Shown here one piece after another: positions 11,310-23,256 of a DNA stretch of 64,000 bases (positions are counted from its first letter, which is position 1; each line of letters opens with the position of its first letter). The translations under genes were made by a program, and so were the position numbers. The notes beneath the pieces are model-generated. The model was given only the letters and a program-made list of their open reading frames with translations, was not told the DNA's origin and did no database searches. This DNA is from Niebla homalea (taxonomy: Eukaryota > Ascomycota > Lecanoromycetes > Lecanorales > Ramalinaceae), in the NCBI GenBank assembly GCA_019925105.1, contig JAHGAU010000002.1, positions 558,001 to 622,000 on the forward strand, read 5' to 3'.

Positions 11310-14103
11310 TTACCAGCGAGTCTCGAGAACTTGATGCGCCCTAGTCAGCGCCCTTTTGCCACCAAGGATGCTGTCAAAGCGAGCAAGCTTTTCCTCCAAA
11401 GCCATAAAGACAAAGGCGCTTAAGGAGTCCTGTATACTCATCTGCTCATGCTCACTCGAAGCCCGTATCATGGTCAAGATCATCTGGGCAGCAAAGGCAT
11501 TCAAGCCAGCATGGCGGAGGAAAAGCTCCCATGGCGTCTCTTCCGGCAAAAGCAGATCCCGCAGACCAGAATGACTATGTTCAATCACGAGTGCGATGAT
11601 CCAGTTCACCAGGTGATCCTCAGCACCTGCTACCAACTTGACAGAAACGTCCGTGGAGGAAATGCGGGAGCAAAAGCCTACAAACTCAGCCAGAGCTTCG
11701 CAATCGCTCTGTGTCATCTGATCTCCATCTGCTTGATCATAGCGCACCAGGACGATCAGCTGCTCGTACCGGGGAGCTGCAACAGAGATTCGATCTCGTA
11801 CTCCGCTAAATGACATCTGCCCTGGCAAGGCGCGCTGCTTGATCTTCTGCATAGTTGTGAGCAGTAGACCCGTGCTTGGAGAGACGATGATGTCGGCATC
11901 GTGATTCACGGTATTATCTCGTGACTTCTCTTCCAGACTCTGCAGGCCGAAGTCCCTTTCGATGATATCTGCGGTCGGATACAATTCTAGCATACGATGC
12001 ATAAGTCCTCGATGACTTAAAAATGCAGTCGACATCATGAACTGCCGCTTGTCCTTAGGTACTTGGATCGTAGGGGATGGGAGGACGACGCTCTTCTTCA
12101 CGATACTTCCATTCTCTCTAGCTGCTGCACGTTCTGCTGACGGAGGTCTGGTGGCCGAATAAGAGTCCTTGGGAGCTTGTTGCGGACCAACTTTAGAGAA
12201 ATTGAGCGAATCGCCAGTACCGCTTCTCATACCCATGAAACTGTCTAGAGCACCAAAAGCTACAAAAGTGGTCTGTTTCGGAGTCCTGGAACGTGCCTGT
12301 GCTTGAGCGCCACTGTCTGAACGTAGCACTTTTGATTCTGAGCTAGTCGTACTGAGAGGCCGCTCTTCAGGCTTTGAACCCGGTACCCTCTTTGGGGAAC
12401 CAGAGTGTGGCCCAAGCCCGTTCTCTTCGTCAATCATGCCCTTTCTTTTTCGAACCAGAGATGATAGATCGTTGCCATCAGGAAACGTTCCCTCCTCGAG
12501 CTCTTCTTCGTCTAAGTCATGTGATTCGTCAAGGATTCGAAGTCCCTCATGCTTCCAGACTAGGTCTTCGCTATTCAAATGGTCAGAATAGTCCAAGAAT
12601 GCACCCGTCGAGCCGTCATCTAGACTGATATCGTCGATGCCTAATTTTGCCAGCGCTGCAGGAAATGGAACCCACGATAACTCGCGCTCAGCTTTGCCAC
12701 TCGACTTCCAAAGGTGCTTCCTTGGCTCTTCAATTTCCTTGATCTGCAGCATCTTGAGTGATTCGAGCGAGTCAACATAATGACTATCCCATGGAGCCTT
12801 GGGATTGGAGAAATCCATGACTGGGACCCTAACCCTCCAACTGGTGTCGGCTTCCATTAGCTGCTCCTGCTCTATACTGCGTTCGGCACTGGTAGCAAGA
12901 GGAGCAATGGTGCTTCCAAAGAAAGTGTCGATGTCTTCCTCTCCACCACTAGAAGAGGCCGGTATTAATATTGGCTGATCTCGTATCACTTCGGACATTG
13001 CATCGGCAAATGAGGCATGCTGTTTCGCCCAGGGAGTCTGATCAGACCATGGGGGGGACAGAGGTACTTCAACTTTCCATTGGCTCATTGAATGCTTTGT
13101 CACAGGCGAAGAGGAACGAGGCTCCTGGAGGTCTTTGAGAGGGCTGTATACACTGCCCGGGCTCTCGAGAGGCTGAGACGATGCTCGTGATGCGACTGGA
13201 CTGGACGCGCATCAATACCTATCAACGCATTTCCAAGAGGTAAGCAGATACCTCGATTTTCCATGCTGAGATACAATTTCACCCCCCAGAACATGTTCTT
13301 CGATGGCATCAAGCTCGCTTTTGATAGAGTCAGTGGCCTCAGAGAGCAATTCGACCTGACAAGTATCTGATGAAGGCTCATAAGGTGTCATCTCAGGTGA
13401 TGCTGGTAGCAAAGGTGGCGAGGACGGCGCGAGGGCCTTATTCTAGCATCACATCAATTCCGAACGTAGATATAGGCAGGCTCTGAGGTACCTTTTGGTG
13501 GTGAAATATTCCTTCATCGTCTGGAAATGTCCTGTGCTCTCCTCCATCAAAATGCCACTTGAGCGTCTTCTGCAGGTACAACAAATCCTCTTGGGAAACG
13601 GCGAGCTTTTCTGAGCAGGCTTTGATCCATTGCTCATTAGGCAAAGATTTTGTCTGCGATGGCCAAGTCAGAGCTTCGTCGGCTTCTTCCTCGAGGGCCT
13701 CGAAGGGCAGGAATTCGCTTGCAAAATCAGGCTCAATCTGTCGCGCAAAAAGCCACAGATCACAATCAGGGTCTCTGCGAAGCAATGGAAGCTCCCGCTT
13801 GAGATCACGCCTTCGGTGGCTGTCAAATTCGACTGCTTCACCGAGTGATGAGGGCAAGCCTTTGTAGGCCTGCGAACCAATTGCTGCAAGGAATGATGCA
13901 GTTTCTGGGCCAATGGCAAGGCGCTCTACAGGGAGCGTTGCATTCTCAGGAGTAATTGAAAAAAGATCCGAGGGGTCCTGTAACATCTGCCAAACATCTC
14001 TGGCTTCATCGATATGGAGGAGAGGATGTGGCTGCAGATGATCTCTGGTCAAGTCATGAAAACGTGCGTACTCCTCAATGGATGGTCCACGATAGGTCTC
14101 CAT
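11310..14103 (-). CDS. Fungal protein with possible XPF/Zip2-like C-terminal region
   Basis: Exons 14103-13492, 13442-13252 and 13200-11310 (introns of 49 and 51 nt) join in frame to about 897 residues. The start is the ATG at 14103 (METYRGPSIEEY), although the frame is open further 5' with only non-ATG starts. The N-terminus and middle are acidic and Ser-rich with a basic patch (VRKRKGM). The last ~250 residues look folded: FMMSTAFLSHRGLMHRMLEL and ADIIERDF, then DADIIVSPSTGLLL, YEQLIVLVRYD and a closing TPWELFLRHAGLNAFAAQMI segment resembling helix-hairpin-helix. This order recalls a degenerate XPF nuclease-like core as in Zip2/SHOC1. I recall similar proteins being filed only as fungal domains of unknown function. 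Gene: sure. Function: a guess. Confidence 0.75.
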
Positions 14104-14279
14104 GATGATCGAAGGGAAGAATAGATTCAAGAATGCTACAGTATCATACAGACTCACGGAAGCTTTCAAGCCAAACCCTGGCCAGTTGTTGGTCGCTGGG
14201 TATATTACCTTTGAATGTGAGACGTTGAAATGCGCATTGAGGAACGTACTAAAGTCGATTTCCAAATTCGGTCAAATCA

Positions 14280-15284
14280 TCATTGTTCATTACCTACGAG
14301 CCTCGAAGTCTCATCCACGTTGCCCTCATCGTCATTTGGGTCTAAGTGTCCGTTCTGCCTTTCTTTCTTGCGCTGTCTCCAATCTCTGACCTCGAATCCA
14401 ATACTCATGATCAGCAAGGTTCCCTGCAAGACTCCAGTGACAAGATAGATGCCCCAAGTACTCCAGCCTTCCCCACCTAATCTTGCGGCTAGACTTCCGA
14501 CCCATAAAAAGCTCCCGGGAGTTTGAATGCACATCGAATATATGCTCAGACTCCCCACTTCCTGTAATCGCCATGTTGTCCATATCTGAGGCAGGAATTG
14601 GATGACTGCGAGGAGCGCCCCTAGCACACCGATGAAGTTCGCCCATGGCCGTAAAGATGTCGGATATAGACAAATGACAACCAGGGAGACGACGAAGCAG
14701 ATGGCAAAATGTAGCATGCAAACGCCAAATACCGTGATTGCAGTGCGGTATGTAGGGCCACCATGTGCTTTCGAGTGCGAGGTGAGGGGAGTCGCGTGCG
14801 GGAAAAACAATAGGTAGAGAAATAGGCTGTTATGGGATCCATCAGCTAGGTTTCGGGCCAGTCGGTGTAAGCAAGGAGATGACCGCGTACATAACCGTAA
14901 AACACGCCCATTGCACTCCGATCTGAGCGATACCCAGGACACCAGAAAAGCATTCAAGCCCGCTGATCTTTCTGCAGCATCCTAGGGCGTGCTGACTAGG
15001 GGGTGCAGTAAGGACATTGGCAAAGGCGCATGTGCCCGAGGTGGTGCCCAGCAAGACGTAGTACGGAGAGAGCCCTTCTGACGAGCGGCGTGCAACGATG
15101 CGCCAATGCTGCGGGAGATAGGAGACGAGAATACCGACGAGTATGAAGCTTTCCAGGCACGTCAGCGCTGTGCAGCACCTGGACTGTAATAGAAGGACGT
15201 AACTTACATTGAAATGCCAAAGTTGGCAAAGTCAGGCGATCTAAGGTCTGCACAAGACGCTGCTGAGCTCAGAGAATGGTCCAT
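14280..15284 (-). CDS. PQ-loop repeat membrane protein
   Basis: Exons 15284-15208, 15148-14891 and 14826-14280 (introns 59 and 64 nt) give 293 residues starting MDHSLSSAA. Two PQ-loop motifs are visible: SYLPQHWRIVARRSSEGLSP near residue 40 and QFLPQIWTTWRLQEVGSLS around residue 200. Each lies between hydrophobic helices, for a predicted seven-helix topology like the cystinosin/Ypq/SWEET-related family. Known PQ-loop proteins export amino acids from vacuoles or lysosomes or act in membrane trafficking; the substrate here cannot be told from sequence. The C-terminus is cytosolic-looking and charged (RQRKKERQ). The gene lies 176 bp upstream of the preceding minus-strand gene and shares a ~350-bp divergent promoter with TYW1. 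Confidence 0.85.
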
Positions 15285-15638
15285 GATTGCTCACATTCTG
15301 AAGAACAGGAAAGCTCGATATACGTGGGCTGTTTGAGCCCTTAAGAAGACCGTGAAAGACGGAGAACGCATTGTTACCTGATCCGAACGAGACCGTCAGA
15401 GTAAATATTGAGAACGCGGGGTCCAATCATGACGGATCTGGCGCCTAGGGGTTCACCTTTGCTACCCGGCTGTCCAATTTCGAGGGTTAGGGGAGTGGCT
15501 CAGTGGCAGCCTTCATTCGCGTGGACAGTTGAACATTTGAATCACCACAGCTTCAGATGAAATAGTCCAGGCTTTTTCCTCTTGGTAGAAGAAGAGAACC
15601 TCAGCTGTAGCCGAATAAGCTACTAGAAATGCGGTACA
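15285..15638. promoter_or_regulatory. Divergent promoter region, PQ-loop gene / TYW1
   Basis: This 354-bp space separates two start codons facing away from each other, so it must hold both promoters and 5' UTRs. No specific element was recognised. Confidence 0.5.
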
Positions 15639-17873
15639 ATGTATCCTCAGTATCTCACTGATCTCGTGAGCATATGGCATCAATATCGGACTTTGGTTTT
15701 GGTTGCAATTGCGTTCTGCTTCACATGTCTACATCAATTTCGAGCAAGATGCTTGAGAAGGAAAATTCCGAACGACCTGTGTTCATCTGTTCCTGAAAGT
15801 GAGGAGAAGCCATCATCTCCCTCAATTTCTGGGAACGCTCCCCAATCCAGCACTTTGAGCACTGATTCCCAAATATTCAATCATGACTCGAAAAGGCCTC
15901 GTCTCGGTCCCAAACGCATTACAGGCGTCAAGATTGAGAAGGAGGCCAAGGTCAAGCAAAGCTGTCAGTGCCAGGTTCAGCCAATCATCTTTTACTTTTC
16001 TTTAACAGAAGGTTTCACCAAAACTTATGCGATCAACGACTTAAGTAATATCTTGAAGGGCCGCCATCCAAAAGAGAATGCTTTCTTAGCTCCTAAGGTG
16101 TATGATCTGGCTGTCATAGATTTTGAAGACTTCTTTGAACATAGTCCAAAGCAAGATGCTGGGACCAACATCCAGCCCTTTTACCTGCTTCTCATCCCCA
16201 CTTACAACATTGATACTCTGCTCGATAATTTTCTAGACCTCCTTAAGGAGACGCATCATGACTTTCGTATTGATACCGCTCCTTTATCTGACCTAGCTGG
16301 ATACTCTGTCTTCGGATTTGGAGATCGAGAAGGCTGGCCTACCGAGGCTGAAGGATTTTGCTCCCAAGCTATCCAAGTTGATAAGTGGATGGCCAAGCTG
16401 ACGGCCAAGAAGCGAGCTTACCCATTGGGCTTGGGCGACGTGAGATCCGATGTCTTTCCTAGATTTCAAGAGTGGAGGAACGGCATTGTGAAGGCCCTTG
16501 ACGATCTCGCCATAAATGGTAATCTAGGTGAAGGGGCCCCTGGGAGTGGCGAAGCATTGGAAAGCGATGAAGAGGATCCGGTTAACGTTAAATCCGTGGA
16601 TGTTAAAATTAAGAGCAGAAAAAGGCAGTCAAGACTGGAGGATCTCGAAGATATTGGGGGAAAGACACGGCAATCAACCCCTTTAGCAATCGACTTCACG
16701 ACGTCTGAACAACAAGCTCCTAAAGCCATGGTGCCCACTGCATCCCCGACATACGCGGCTCTCACCAAACAAGGATATACCATCATTGGCTCTCACTCCG
16801 GCGTCAAGATATGCCGCTGGACAAAGTCCGCCCTTCGCGGTCGAGGGAGCTGCTACAAATACTCCTTCTACGGCATCCAATCGCACCTCTGTATGGAAAC
16901 CACCCCCTCCCTCTCCTGCTCCAACAAATGCGTCTTCTGCTGGCGCCACGGTACGAACCCCGTCGGCACGACATGGCGCTGGCAAGTCGACCCTCCCGAA
17001 ATGATCTTCGACGGCGCCAAACAGGGCCACTACAAGAAAATCAAAATGATGCGCGGCGTCCCCGGCGTCCGCGCGGAGCGCTTCCAGGAAGCCATGAAGA
17101 TCCGGCACTGCGCCCTCAGCCTGGTCGGCGAACCCATCTTCTACCCGCACATCAACGAATTCCTCGCTCTCCTGCACAAGGAGCACATCTCCAGCTTCTT
17201 GGTCTGCAATGCCCAGCACCCGGATCAGCTCGCCGCACTGCAACCGGTGACCCAGCTCTACGTCTCCATCGACGCCAGCAACGCCGAGTCCCTCCGCAAG
17301 ATCGACCGCCCCTTGCACCGGGACTACTGGCAGCGCTTCCAGCGCTGTCTCGACATCCTCCGCGAGAAACGCTTCCGCATGCGGACGGTCTTCCGGCTTA
17401 CCCTGGTCAAGGGCTTCAACATCGACGAGGAAGTCGAAGGGTACGCCGATCTCGTCGCCAAGGGCCTGCCCTGCTTTGTCGAGATCAAGGGGGTCACGTA
17501 TTGCGGCACCTCGACGTCGGCGTCGGCGGGGTTGAGCATGCAGAATGTGCCTTTCTACCACGAGATCCAAGCGTTTGTGGAGGCGCTGAATGAGGCGCTG
17601 GGAAGGAGGGGGTTGGAGTACGGGATTGCGGCGGAGCATGCGCATAGCTGCTGTGCGTTGATTGCGAGTCGGAGGTTCTTCGTGGAGGGGAAGTGGCATA
17701 CGTTGATTGGGTATGAGAAGTTCTTCGAGTGTTTGGAGAGTGGGGAGGAGTTCAGCCCGGAGGATTATATGGGGCCTCCGACTCCTGAGTGGGCGACTTG
17801 GGGGAAAGGGGGCTTTGATCCCAGAGATGAGAGGGTGGATCGAAAGGGACGGGTCATTGGGACAGAGAACTAG
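15639..17873 (+). CDS. TYW1: tRNA 4-demethylwyosine synthase (radical SAM, flavodoxin-fused)
   Basis: TYW1 makes the tricyclic core of wybutosine at G37 of tRNA-Phe, condensing N1-methylguanosine with pyruvate. The gene is a single exon of 744 residues. Domains in order: an N-terminal membrane helix (TLVLVAIAFCFTCLHQF, ~19-35); a flavodoxin-like domain (IFYFSLTEGFTKTYAI, LLIPTYN, GYSVFGFGDREGWP, ~110-240); an acidic/basic linker; then the radical SAM domain with the Fe-S cluster motif CSNKCVFCWRHGTNP around residue 425. Conserved YVSIDASNAESL, FVEIKGVTYCG and HEEI-like segments follow. The length is usual for eukaryotic TYW1. The N-terminal helix suggests attachment to the ER membrane, as in other eukaryotes. 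The radical SAM region is GC-rich and switches from C-ending to G-ending codons near 17,500. Confidence 0.96.
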   Translation: MYPQYLTDLVSIWHQYRTLVLVAIAFCFTCLHQFRARCLRRKIPNDLCSSVPESEEKPSSPSISGNAPQSSTLSTDSQIFNHDSKRPRLGPKRITGVKIEKEAKVKQSCQCQVQPIIFYFSLTEGFTKTYAINDLSNILKGRHPKENAFLAPKVYDLAVIDFEDFFEHSPKQDAGTNIQPFYLLLIPTYNIDTLLDNFLDLLKETHHDFRIDTAPLSDLAGYSVFGFGDREGWPTEAEGFCSQAIQVDKWMAKLTAKKRAYPLGLGDVRSDVFPRFQEWRNGIVKALDDLAINGNLGEGAPGSGEALESDEEDPVNVKSVDVKIKSRKRQSRLEDLEDIGGKTRQSTPLAIDFTTSEQQAPKAMVPTASPTYAALTKQGYTIIGSHSGVKICRWTKSALRGRGSCYKYSFYGIQSHLCMETTPSLSCSNKCVFCWRHGTNPVGTTWRWQVDPPEMIFDGAKQGHYKKIKMMRGVPGVRAERFQEAMKIRHCALSLVGEPIFYPHINEFLALLHKEHISSFLVCNAQHPDQLAALQPVTQLYVSIDASNAESLRKIDRPLHRDYWQRFQRCLDILREKRFRMRTVFRLTLVKGFNIDEEVEGYADLVAKGLPCFVEIKGVTYCGTSTSASAGLSMQNVPFYHEIQAFVEALNEALGRRGLEYGIAAEHAHSCCALIASRRFFVEGKWHTLIGYEKFFECLESGEEFSPEDYMGPPTPEWATWGKGGFDPRDERVDRKGRVIGTEN

Positions 17874-18173
17874 TTCAAGTTGATGTCGGAAGTTGGTCAC
17901 GCATTTCGCGAATAAGTCGGCTTCGACATGCGAAGACAGGTACAGAGAGACAAGGTGCAAAAAATTACAGATACTTGTGGCCTTGTGGTGGTGACAGATA
18001 TCAATATTTGCTGCATCTTCACTTACGTTGAGTAGGACTGGGAGGCTCCGCTTCAAGGCGGCATCATGTCGCCGCCGACGCGTGTGGATAGCCCCTTCTT
18101 ATCTAGCATTTTCCATCCAAACTCCGGCTGTAAGCACAGGCCTTCTATTCCGCAAATTTCCACCCTCTACAGT
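17874..18173. other. Convergent intergenic region TYW1 / acl2
   Basis: Three hundred bases between two stop codons that face each other. It should contain both 3' UTRs and terminators. No other feature was seen. Confidence 0.5.
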
Positions 18174-19746
18174 TCAATGACCACTAAACTCCTTCACCGA
18201 CTCCTTGTCCTTCCTTCCCGGCACCAACGCGAGCGGCACAATCCCGGAAACGTGCATATCCGGACCGTAGACGTGCATGTCGAGCTTGAGTTCCTCACCC
18301 ACCGCTTTGATGTTCTTCAGACCTTCTTGGTAGTTGGGGCCAGCGCGACGGACCCATATGTGGACCTTGTGTTCGACAAGTGTTGGGGCGACTTCGCGGA
18401 GGGCGCGGATGACTCCCTTGAATGTTGCAGCGACCTACATAGACTGCGGTCAGCTGCGTGTAATAACGTTGGAGGTAGTGATTCAACATACGTTTGTGAA
18501 GTTGGCAATGCCGCCTCCAATGAACAACACCTTTCCTTCTGGGTGCATGGGAGCGCGCAGCATCAGATCCAGGACAGTGCGTGCGTAGTAGTACGTCTGG
18601 GTCTCAGTCGGAGCACCCGAGTACTCTCCGTAGTTGGCGAGCTCATCGGCGAAACCGGCTGATGCAATAGCGTCGGCATAGACGACCGAAGCACCACCAC
18701 CAGCAACAAGGGTCCAGACCCGGCCCTTGGAGTTGAGCACTGTGAGTTTCAGGGAGGCACCAGTCTTGGCATCGAGCTCTGAGATGTAGGACTCTTCTTT
18801 GCTCAATTCTCTGCCAAAAGGAGCAGGGAATTCCATAGGCGGTCCTGCGTCAATGCTGACCTTGTCCGCCTTGGGAATCGGCTGGCCTAGAGCGGCAGGA
18901 CCGCGTGCCACAGCCCACTTGACACCGCACTCGAAATCAGCGGTCTGATCGAGCTTGGCAGCCAGATCAAGGAAGTGGACCTCTGCGGAGGTTCCATCGG
19001 CGTTGGGAATAACGACCAAGGGGTTGATTTCCAGGTAGGTGAATTGGCAGTCAACGTATACGGCGTACAAGCGGGAGATGAAGTCGATGAGGACCTTATG
19101 GACACCTTTGGGCACATCGTGGAGAAGGGTTGAGGCAAGTTCGTCATTTGAGGGGAATTTGGAGAGGTCGACGGGGATCAAGATCTTCTTGGCCTTTTCG
19201 TCTACATCCCCAACGTCGACACCGCCTTCAGCGGTGAAGAGGATGTTGTCGCCCTGGACAACGATAGTCAATCACTATTCAGGGGTGAATGTATTTTGGA
19301 CTTACATCTCGGACAGAGTTGATGTTGATGTAGTATTCAGTGCCATCAGGATGCGGGACGAAGGGCTCGACGAGGAATTGCCTCAAAGCACCTTTTACAG
19401 TCTGTACCTGCTGCTCTTTGCCCGCACGCTCCTCAATCCACGCCTTTGCCTGTTCCCAAGTCTTGTTTAAAGCTAGAAGACCACTCTTCCCTCGTCGCTT
19501 GATCAGTTGATCTGGTTTGGCAACGAATTTCGCATCTTTCTGGAGCAACCATGGGTAGGTGGTTTCGGCAGCGTCGAGCACGCCCTTCACGTCAGCATCC
19601 TCAGCGAAGTAGAGTTGTGCGAGTCTTGGAGGTGGGTTGTGGGTAGCTGAAGGGGGGAGCGGTGTTGGCTTGATAACGGGCGCCCTCGTGAGGTGGTAGT
19701 TGAGTATGGCCTTGCCATCGGCTTCTAGGATCGATTTGGCGGACAT
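18174..19746 (-). CDS. acl2: ATP-citrate lyase subunit 2 (ATP-grasp, citrate-binding subunit)
   Basis: ATP-citrate lyase cleaves cytosolic citrate to acetyl-CoA and oxaloacetate, feeding lipid, sterol and polyketide synthesis and histone acetylation. This is the smaller fungal subunit, matching the N-terminal half of animal ACLY. Exons 19746-19306, 19253-18492 and 18434-18174 (introns 52 and 57 nt) give 487 residues, the usual length. Landmarks: [32 protein letters not shown] (ATP-grasp, ~65); [17 protein letters not shown] across the first intron; [43 protein letters not shown] across the second intron. The partner subunit gene acl1 is transcribed divergently from ~920 bp away, which would allow co-regulation. 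Confidence 0.97.
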
Positions 19747-20666
19747 GATGGGCAGACAAGGGAGAGAGAAGAGTATTGAAGCTGGTCGGGATCAGTCTGT
19801 TCTTTTCCTCCTTTCCAATTGCCTGGGCGACTCACTGCTCGCTAAGGCACTTCCAAAAAGATGCCCCTTAATGGGTTTACGGGATTGCGAATTGCAGCAC
19901 TTCAGTGATCGGTAGACACACCTACGAGAGGAATGCGCTCAGTGCTGGCTGCAATAGTGTAGTATAGAGTTTCAATGGCAGTGGATTGGCTGATGCTGTA
20001 ATTCAAGACTTTTCTTGTAGCTTGAGCTTTCTTGTTGAGAGCTTTCGGGGAAAGGAAGTCAAAAATCAAAAAGTCCCCGGGTTTTAGCGGCTGATGCCCG
20101 AATTGGTGAACTCCAAGAACGGTGACCGAGAATATCTTTTATCGAATCCTCTGAGACTTGTAGAGGATCAATTGCAGCTTCTATTAGATCACCACGACTT
20201 CCCTTTTACAATCTATCACTTTGCGTGGTACTAACAATACGACCAAGGCGCAATTGAGCGTTGGGAGACATCAGCCCCGAAGATAGAAATCCTTCCGCTT
20301 GCGGGCTAGCAGACCCCAGCTTTTTTTTCCTCCTCTCTCAAAAGCTCCACGTCCAACACAACACCGAGAAAGGCCGAGTGATTGGAGAGACTTCGAGGAT
20401 AAGGATTGGAAAGAAGACGTGAGAGCGGCATTGTAGGTTGCGCAACTCAAAATCCATTTGCTCGTCTACTCCTATCATCCCAACGAGCGCCAAACCCCCT
20501 AAGTTGTTGCCAGCGAGGCTTACGGTTCCATCGTAGCTTGACGACAAACTAAGAATCAGCCTCCACCTTTGAAAACACTCCCTCCCATCATGTCTGTCCT
20601 GCCCATAGCTAGCAAATCCATGCAGACGATCTGACAGCTTCACTACAGTCAAATACCTCCATCACA
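19747..20666. promoter_or_regulatory. Divergent acl2/acl1 promoter region
   Basis: A 920-bp region between the start codons of the two ATP-citrate lyase subunits. It holds both promoters and leaders. A T-rich then pyrimidine-rich tract lies at about 20,320-20,340, and several ATTGG/CCAAT pentamers are present (for example near 19,985 and 20,380). Their use is not shown. Untranslated introns may exist. Confidence 0.6.
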
Positions 20667-22849
20667 ATGCCTGCTCCTACCACCAATGGTGTCCCGACTA
20701 AAGGCACCGAACCTGCTGGTTCTCAACCAGATTCAGCAAATGATAGAATCCAACGCTTCTCAGCCCCGAGTAGGCCACTGAGTCCCAGATCAGAGCATGC
20801 GCTGTTCCACGACAGGACACGATGTTTCGTCTAGTGAGCGAGCTTACAGGACATGAATCTGGATAGGGGCTTTGTTCTAACATCTTGGACAGTGGACTTC
20901 AACCGCGCGCTGTTCAGGGTATGCTGGACTTCGACTTCATCTGCAAGAGAAAATCACCCTCAGTAGCTGGTATCATCTACACATTTGGCGGCCAGTTCGT
21001 TAGCAAAATGTATGTGAAAGAAGGCTACCCCTGAAATATCTGGCTGCTGATAGGAGACGTTGGGCAGGTACTGGGGTACAAGCGAGACTCTCCTGCCCGT
21101 CTATCAAGACGTCACCAATGCCATTGCAAAGCACCCTGATGTCGACACCGTCGTTAATTTCGCATCTTCTCGATCCGTCTACAGCTCTACCATGGAGCTC
21201 ATGAATTTCCCTCAAATCAAGTCCATTGCCATCATTGCCGAAGGCGTACCCGAGCGACGGGCAAGAGAGATTTTGCACGTAGCGAAGAGCAAGGGTATTA
21301 CCATCATTGGTCCTGCAACAGTGGGTGGAATCAAGCCGGGCGCCTATAAAATCGGCAACACTGGTGGCATGATGGACAATATCGTTGCCTCAAAGCTGTA
21401 CCGCAAGGGTTCCGTTGCATACGTCTCAAAATCCGGCGGCATGTCTAATGAGCTTAACAACATCATTTGCCAAAATACAGATGGTGTATATGAAGGTGTT
21501 GCCATTGGTGGAGATCGCTATCCAGGAACCACTTTCATTGATCATATCCTCCGCTATCAGGAAGACCCAGAGGCCAAGCTCATTGTCTTATTGGGAGAAG
21601 TCGGTGGGGTTGAGGAGTACAAGGTCATTGAGGCTATCAAGAACGGCACAATCACGAAGCCAATCGTGGCTTGGGCCATCGGCACATGTGCCAGCATGTT
21701 CAAGACCGAGGTGCAATTTGGTCATGCTGGCTCAATGGCCAACTCACAACTCGAGACTGCAGCGGTCAAGAACAAGTCGATGAAAGATGCAGGAATCTTT
21801 GTCCCGGAGACCTTCGAGGACTTGCCCGCAGTGCTAGGCAATGTGTATGCCGACCTTGTCAAAAAGGGCAGCATCAAACCCCAAGCAGAGCCTGTCCCAC
21901 CCAAGATTCCCATCGACTATTCTTGGGCTCAAGAGCTGGGTCTCATCCGTAAACCAGCCGCCTTCATCTCCACCATCTCCGACGACCGTGGTCAGGAGCT
22001 TCTCTACGCCGGCATGCCTATCTCAGATGTGTTCAAAGAGGAAATCGGTATCGGCGGGGTCATGTCATTGCTCTGGTTCCGTCGCCGTCTTCCAAACTAC
22101 GCTGGCCGCTTCCTTGAGATGGTGCTCATGCTGACTGCTGATCACGGTCCTGCCGTCTCTGGCGCCATGAACACTATCATCACGACTCGTGCTGGCAAAG
22201 ATCTTATCAGTGCCCTCGTATCTGGTCTCCTCACTATTGGTTCGCGGTTTGGTGGTGCCCTCGACGGCGCAGCCGAAGAATTCACCAAGGCTTTCGACAA
22301 GGGTCTCAGCCCCCGTGATTTCGTCGACACGATGAGGAAAGAGAACAAATTAAGTAGGTAGACTTTTGTCGGATGCTGCGAGATAGGACACTGACAGATC
22401 ATCTAGTTCCTGGTATTGGCCACCGCGTCAAGTCCCGAAACAACCCCGATCTCCGGGTCGAGCTCGTCAAAGAATTCGTTAAGAAGAACTTCCCATCTTG
22501 CAAAATGCTCGACTATGCCATCGCCGTCGAGACCGTCACAACCTCGAAGAAAGACAACCTGATCTTGAATGTTGATGGGTGCGTTGCCGTCTGCTTCGTG
22601 GACTTGATGCGCAATTGCGGTGCTTTCTCAGCTGAAGAAGCCGAGGACTACTTGAAGATGGGCGTGCTCAACGGCTTGTTCGTCCTTGGGAGAAGCATTG
22701 GTCTGATTGCGCACTACCTCGACCAGAAGAGACTAAGGACGGGTCTGTATAGACATCCTTGGGATGATATCACCTATCTGTTGCCTACCCTGGCGTCAGG
22801 AGGAACTGGGGCGCCTGGGAAAGAGGGTCGGGTAGAGGTCAGCTTGTAA
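20667..22849 (+). CDS. acl1: ATP-citrate lyase subunit 1 (CoA-ligase and citryl-CoA lyase subunit)
   Basis: This is the larger fungal subunit, which carries the CoA-binding and citrate-synthase-like domains that complete the reaction begun with acl2. Exons 20667-20833, 20893-21009, 21068-22353 and 22407-22849 (introns 59, 58 and 53 nt) give 670 residues. Landmarks: a short N-terminal tail, [19 protein letters not shown] over the first junction, [18 protein letters not shown] over the second, [13 protein letters not shown], and the phosphohistidine loop VQFGHAG (His about residue 314). Then come [35 protein letters not shown] and the conserved C-terminus with [17 protein letters not shown]. 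All catalytic segments are present, so the enzyme looks intact. Confidence 0.97.
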
Positions 22850-23256
22850 GGCGAACAGGGTGTATGAAGATGGTATATTCATTTGGAGGAGCTCTGATTT
22901 ATAGAGATGGCAAAAAGGCAATTCTTGGCTCTAACAGATACTTTGTATAGATCGGGGAGGCGGCTTGGAGTGATGGCCTTCAGGGATGTTGACCTGCTTT
23001 GCTCGTGGTCTCGGAGTCAAGGCCGAAATTCTTTAGAGCCAATTCAACAAATGAACGCTGGATCTTGTATTCTGGCTGTGGCAAAGTTGGAACTCACGGA
23101 TCCATGCAATGCCATTTGCGGACATGCTATCCTCGCTGATTGAGCCAACGCCATATTTCGCTCACCACCAAGCTAGAAATCGCAGGAAATTTCGCCAAAT
23201 GCCTCTCCACAAGTCTTACACAGCACACATGCATGTACTACATTTCCCCCCTCCCC
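22850..23256. other. Convergent intergenic region acl1 / POLD4
   Basis: About 400 bases between facing stop codons. It contains 3' UTRs and a C-rich run just before the POLD4 stop. Short ORFs here have no recognisable content. Confidence 0.5.

Noticed and set aside
14104..14265. Open frame upstream of the XPF/Zip2-like gene's ATG
   Set aside because: Only non-ATG codons could start it and it lies in the short gap to the PQ-loop gene; treated as leader.
16683..18056. 457-codon minus-strand frame opposite TYW1
   Set aside because: Antisense shadow in GC-rich DNA; composition is Arg/His/Leu-rich without domains, while the + strand encodes the radical SAM core.
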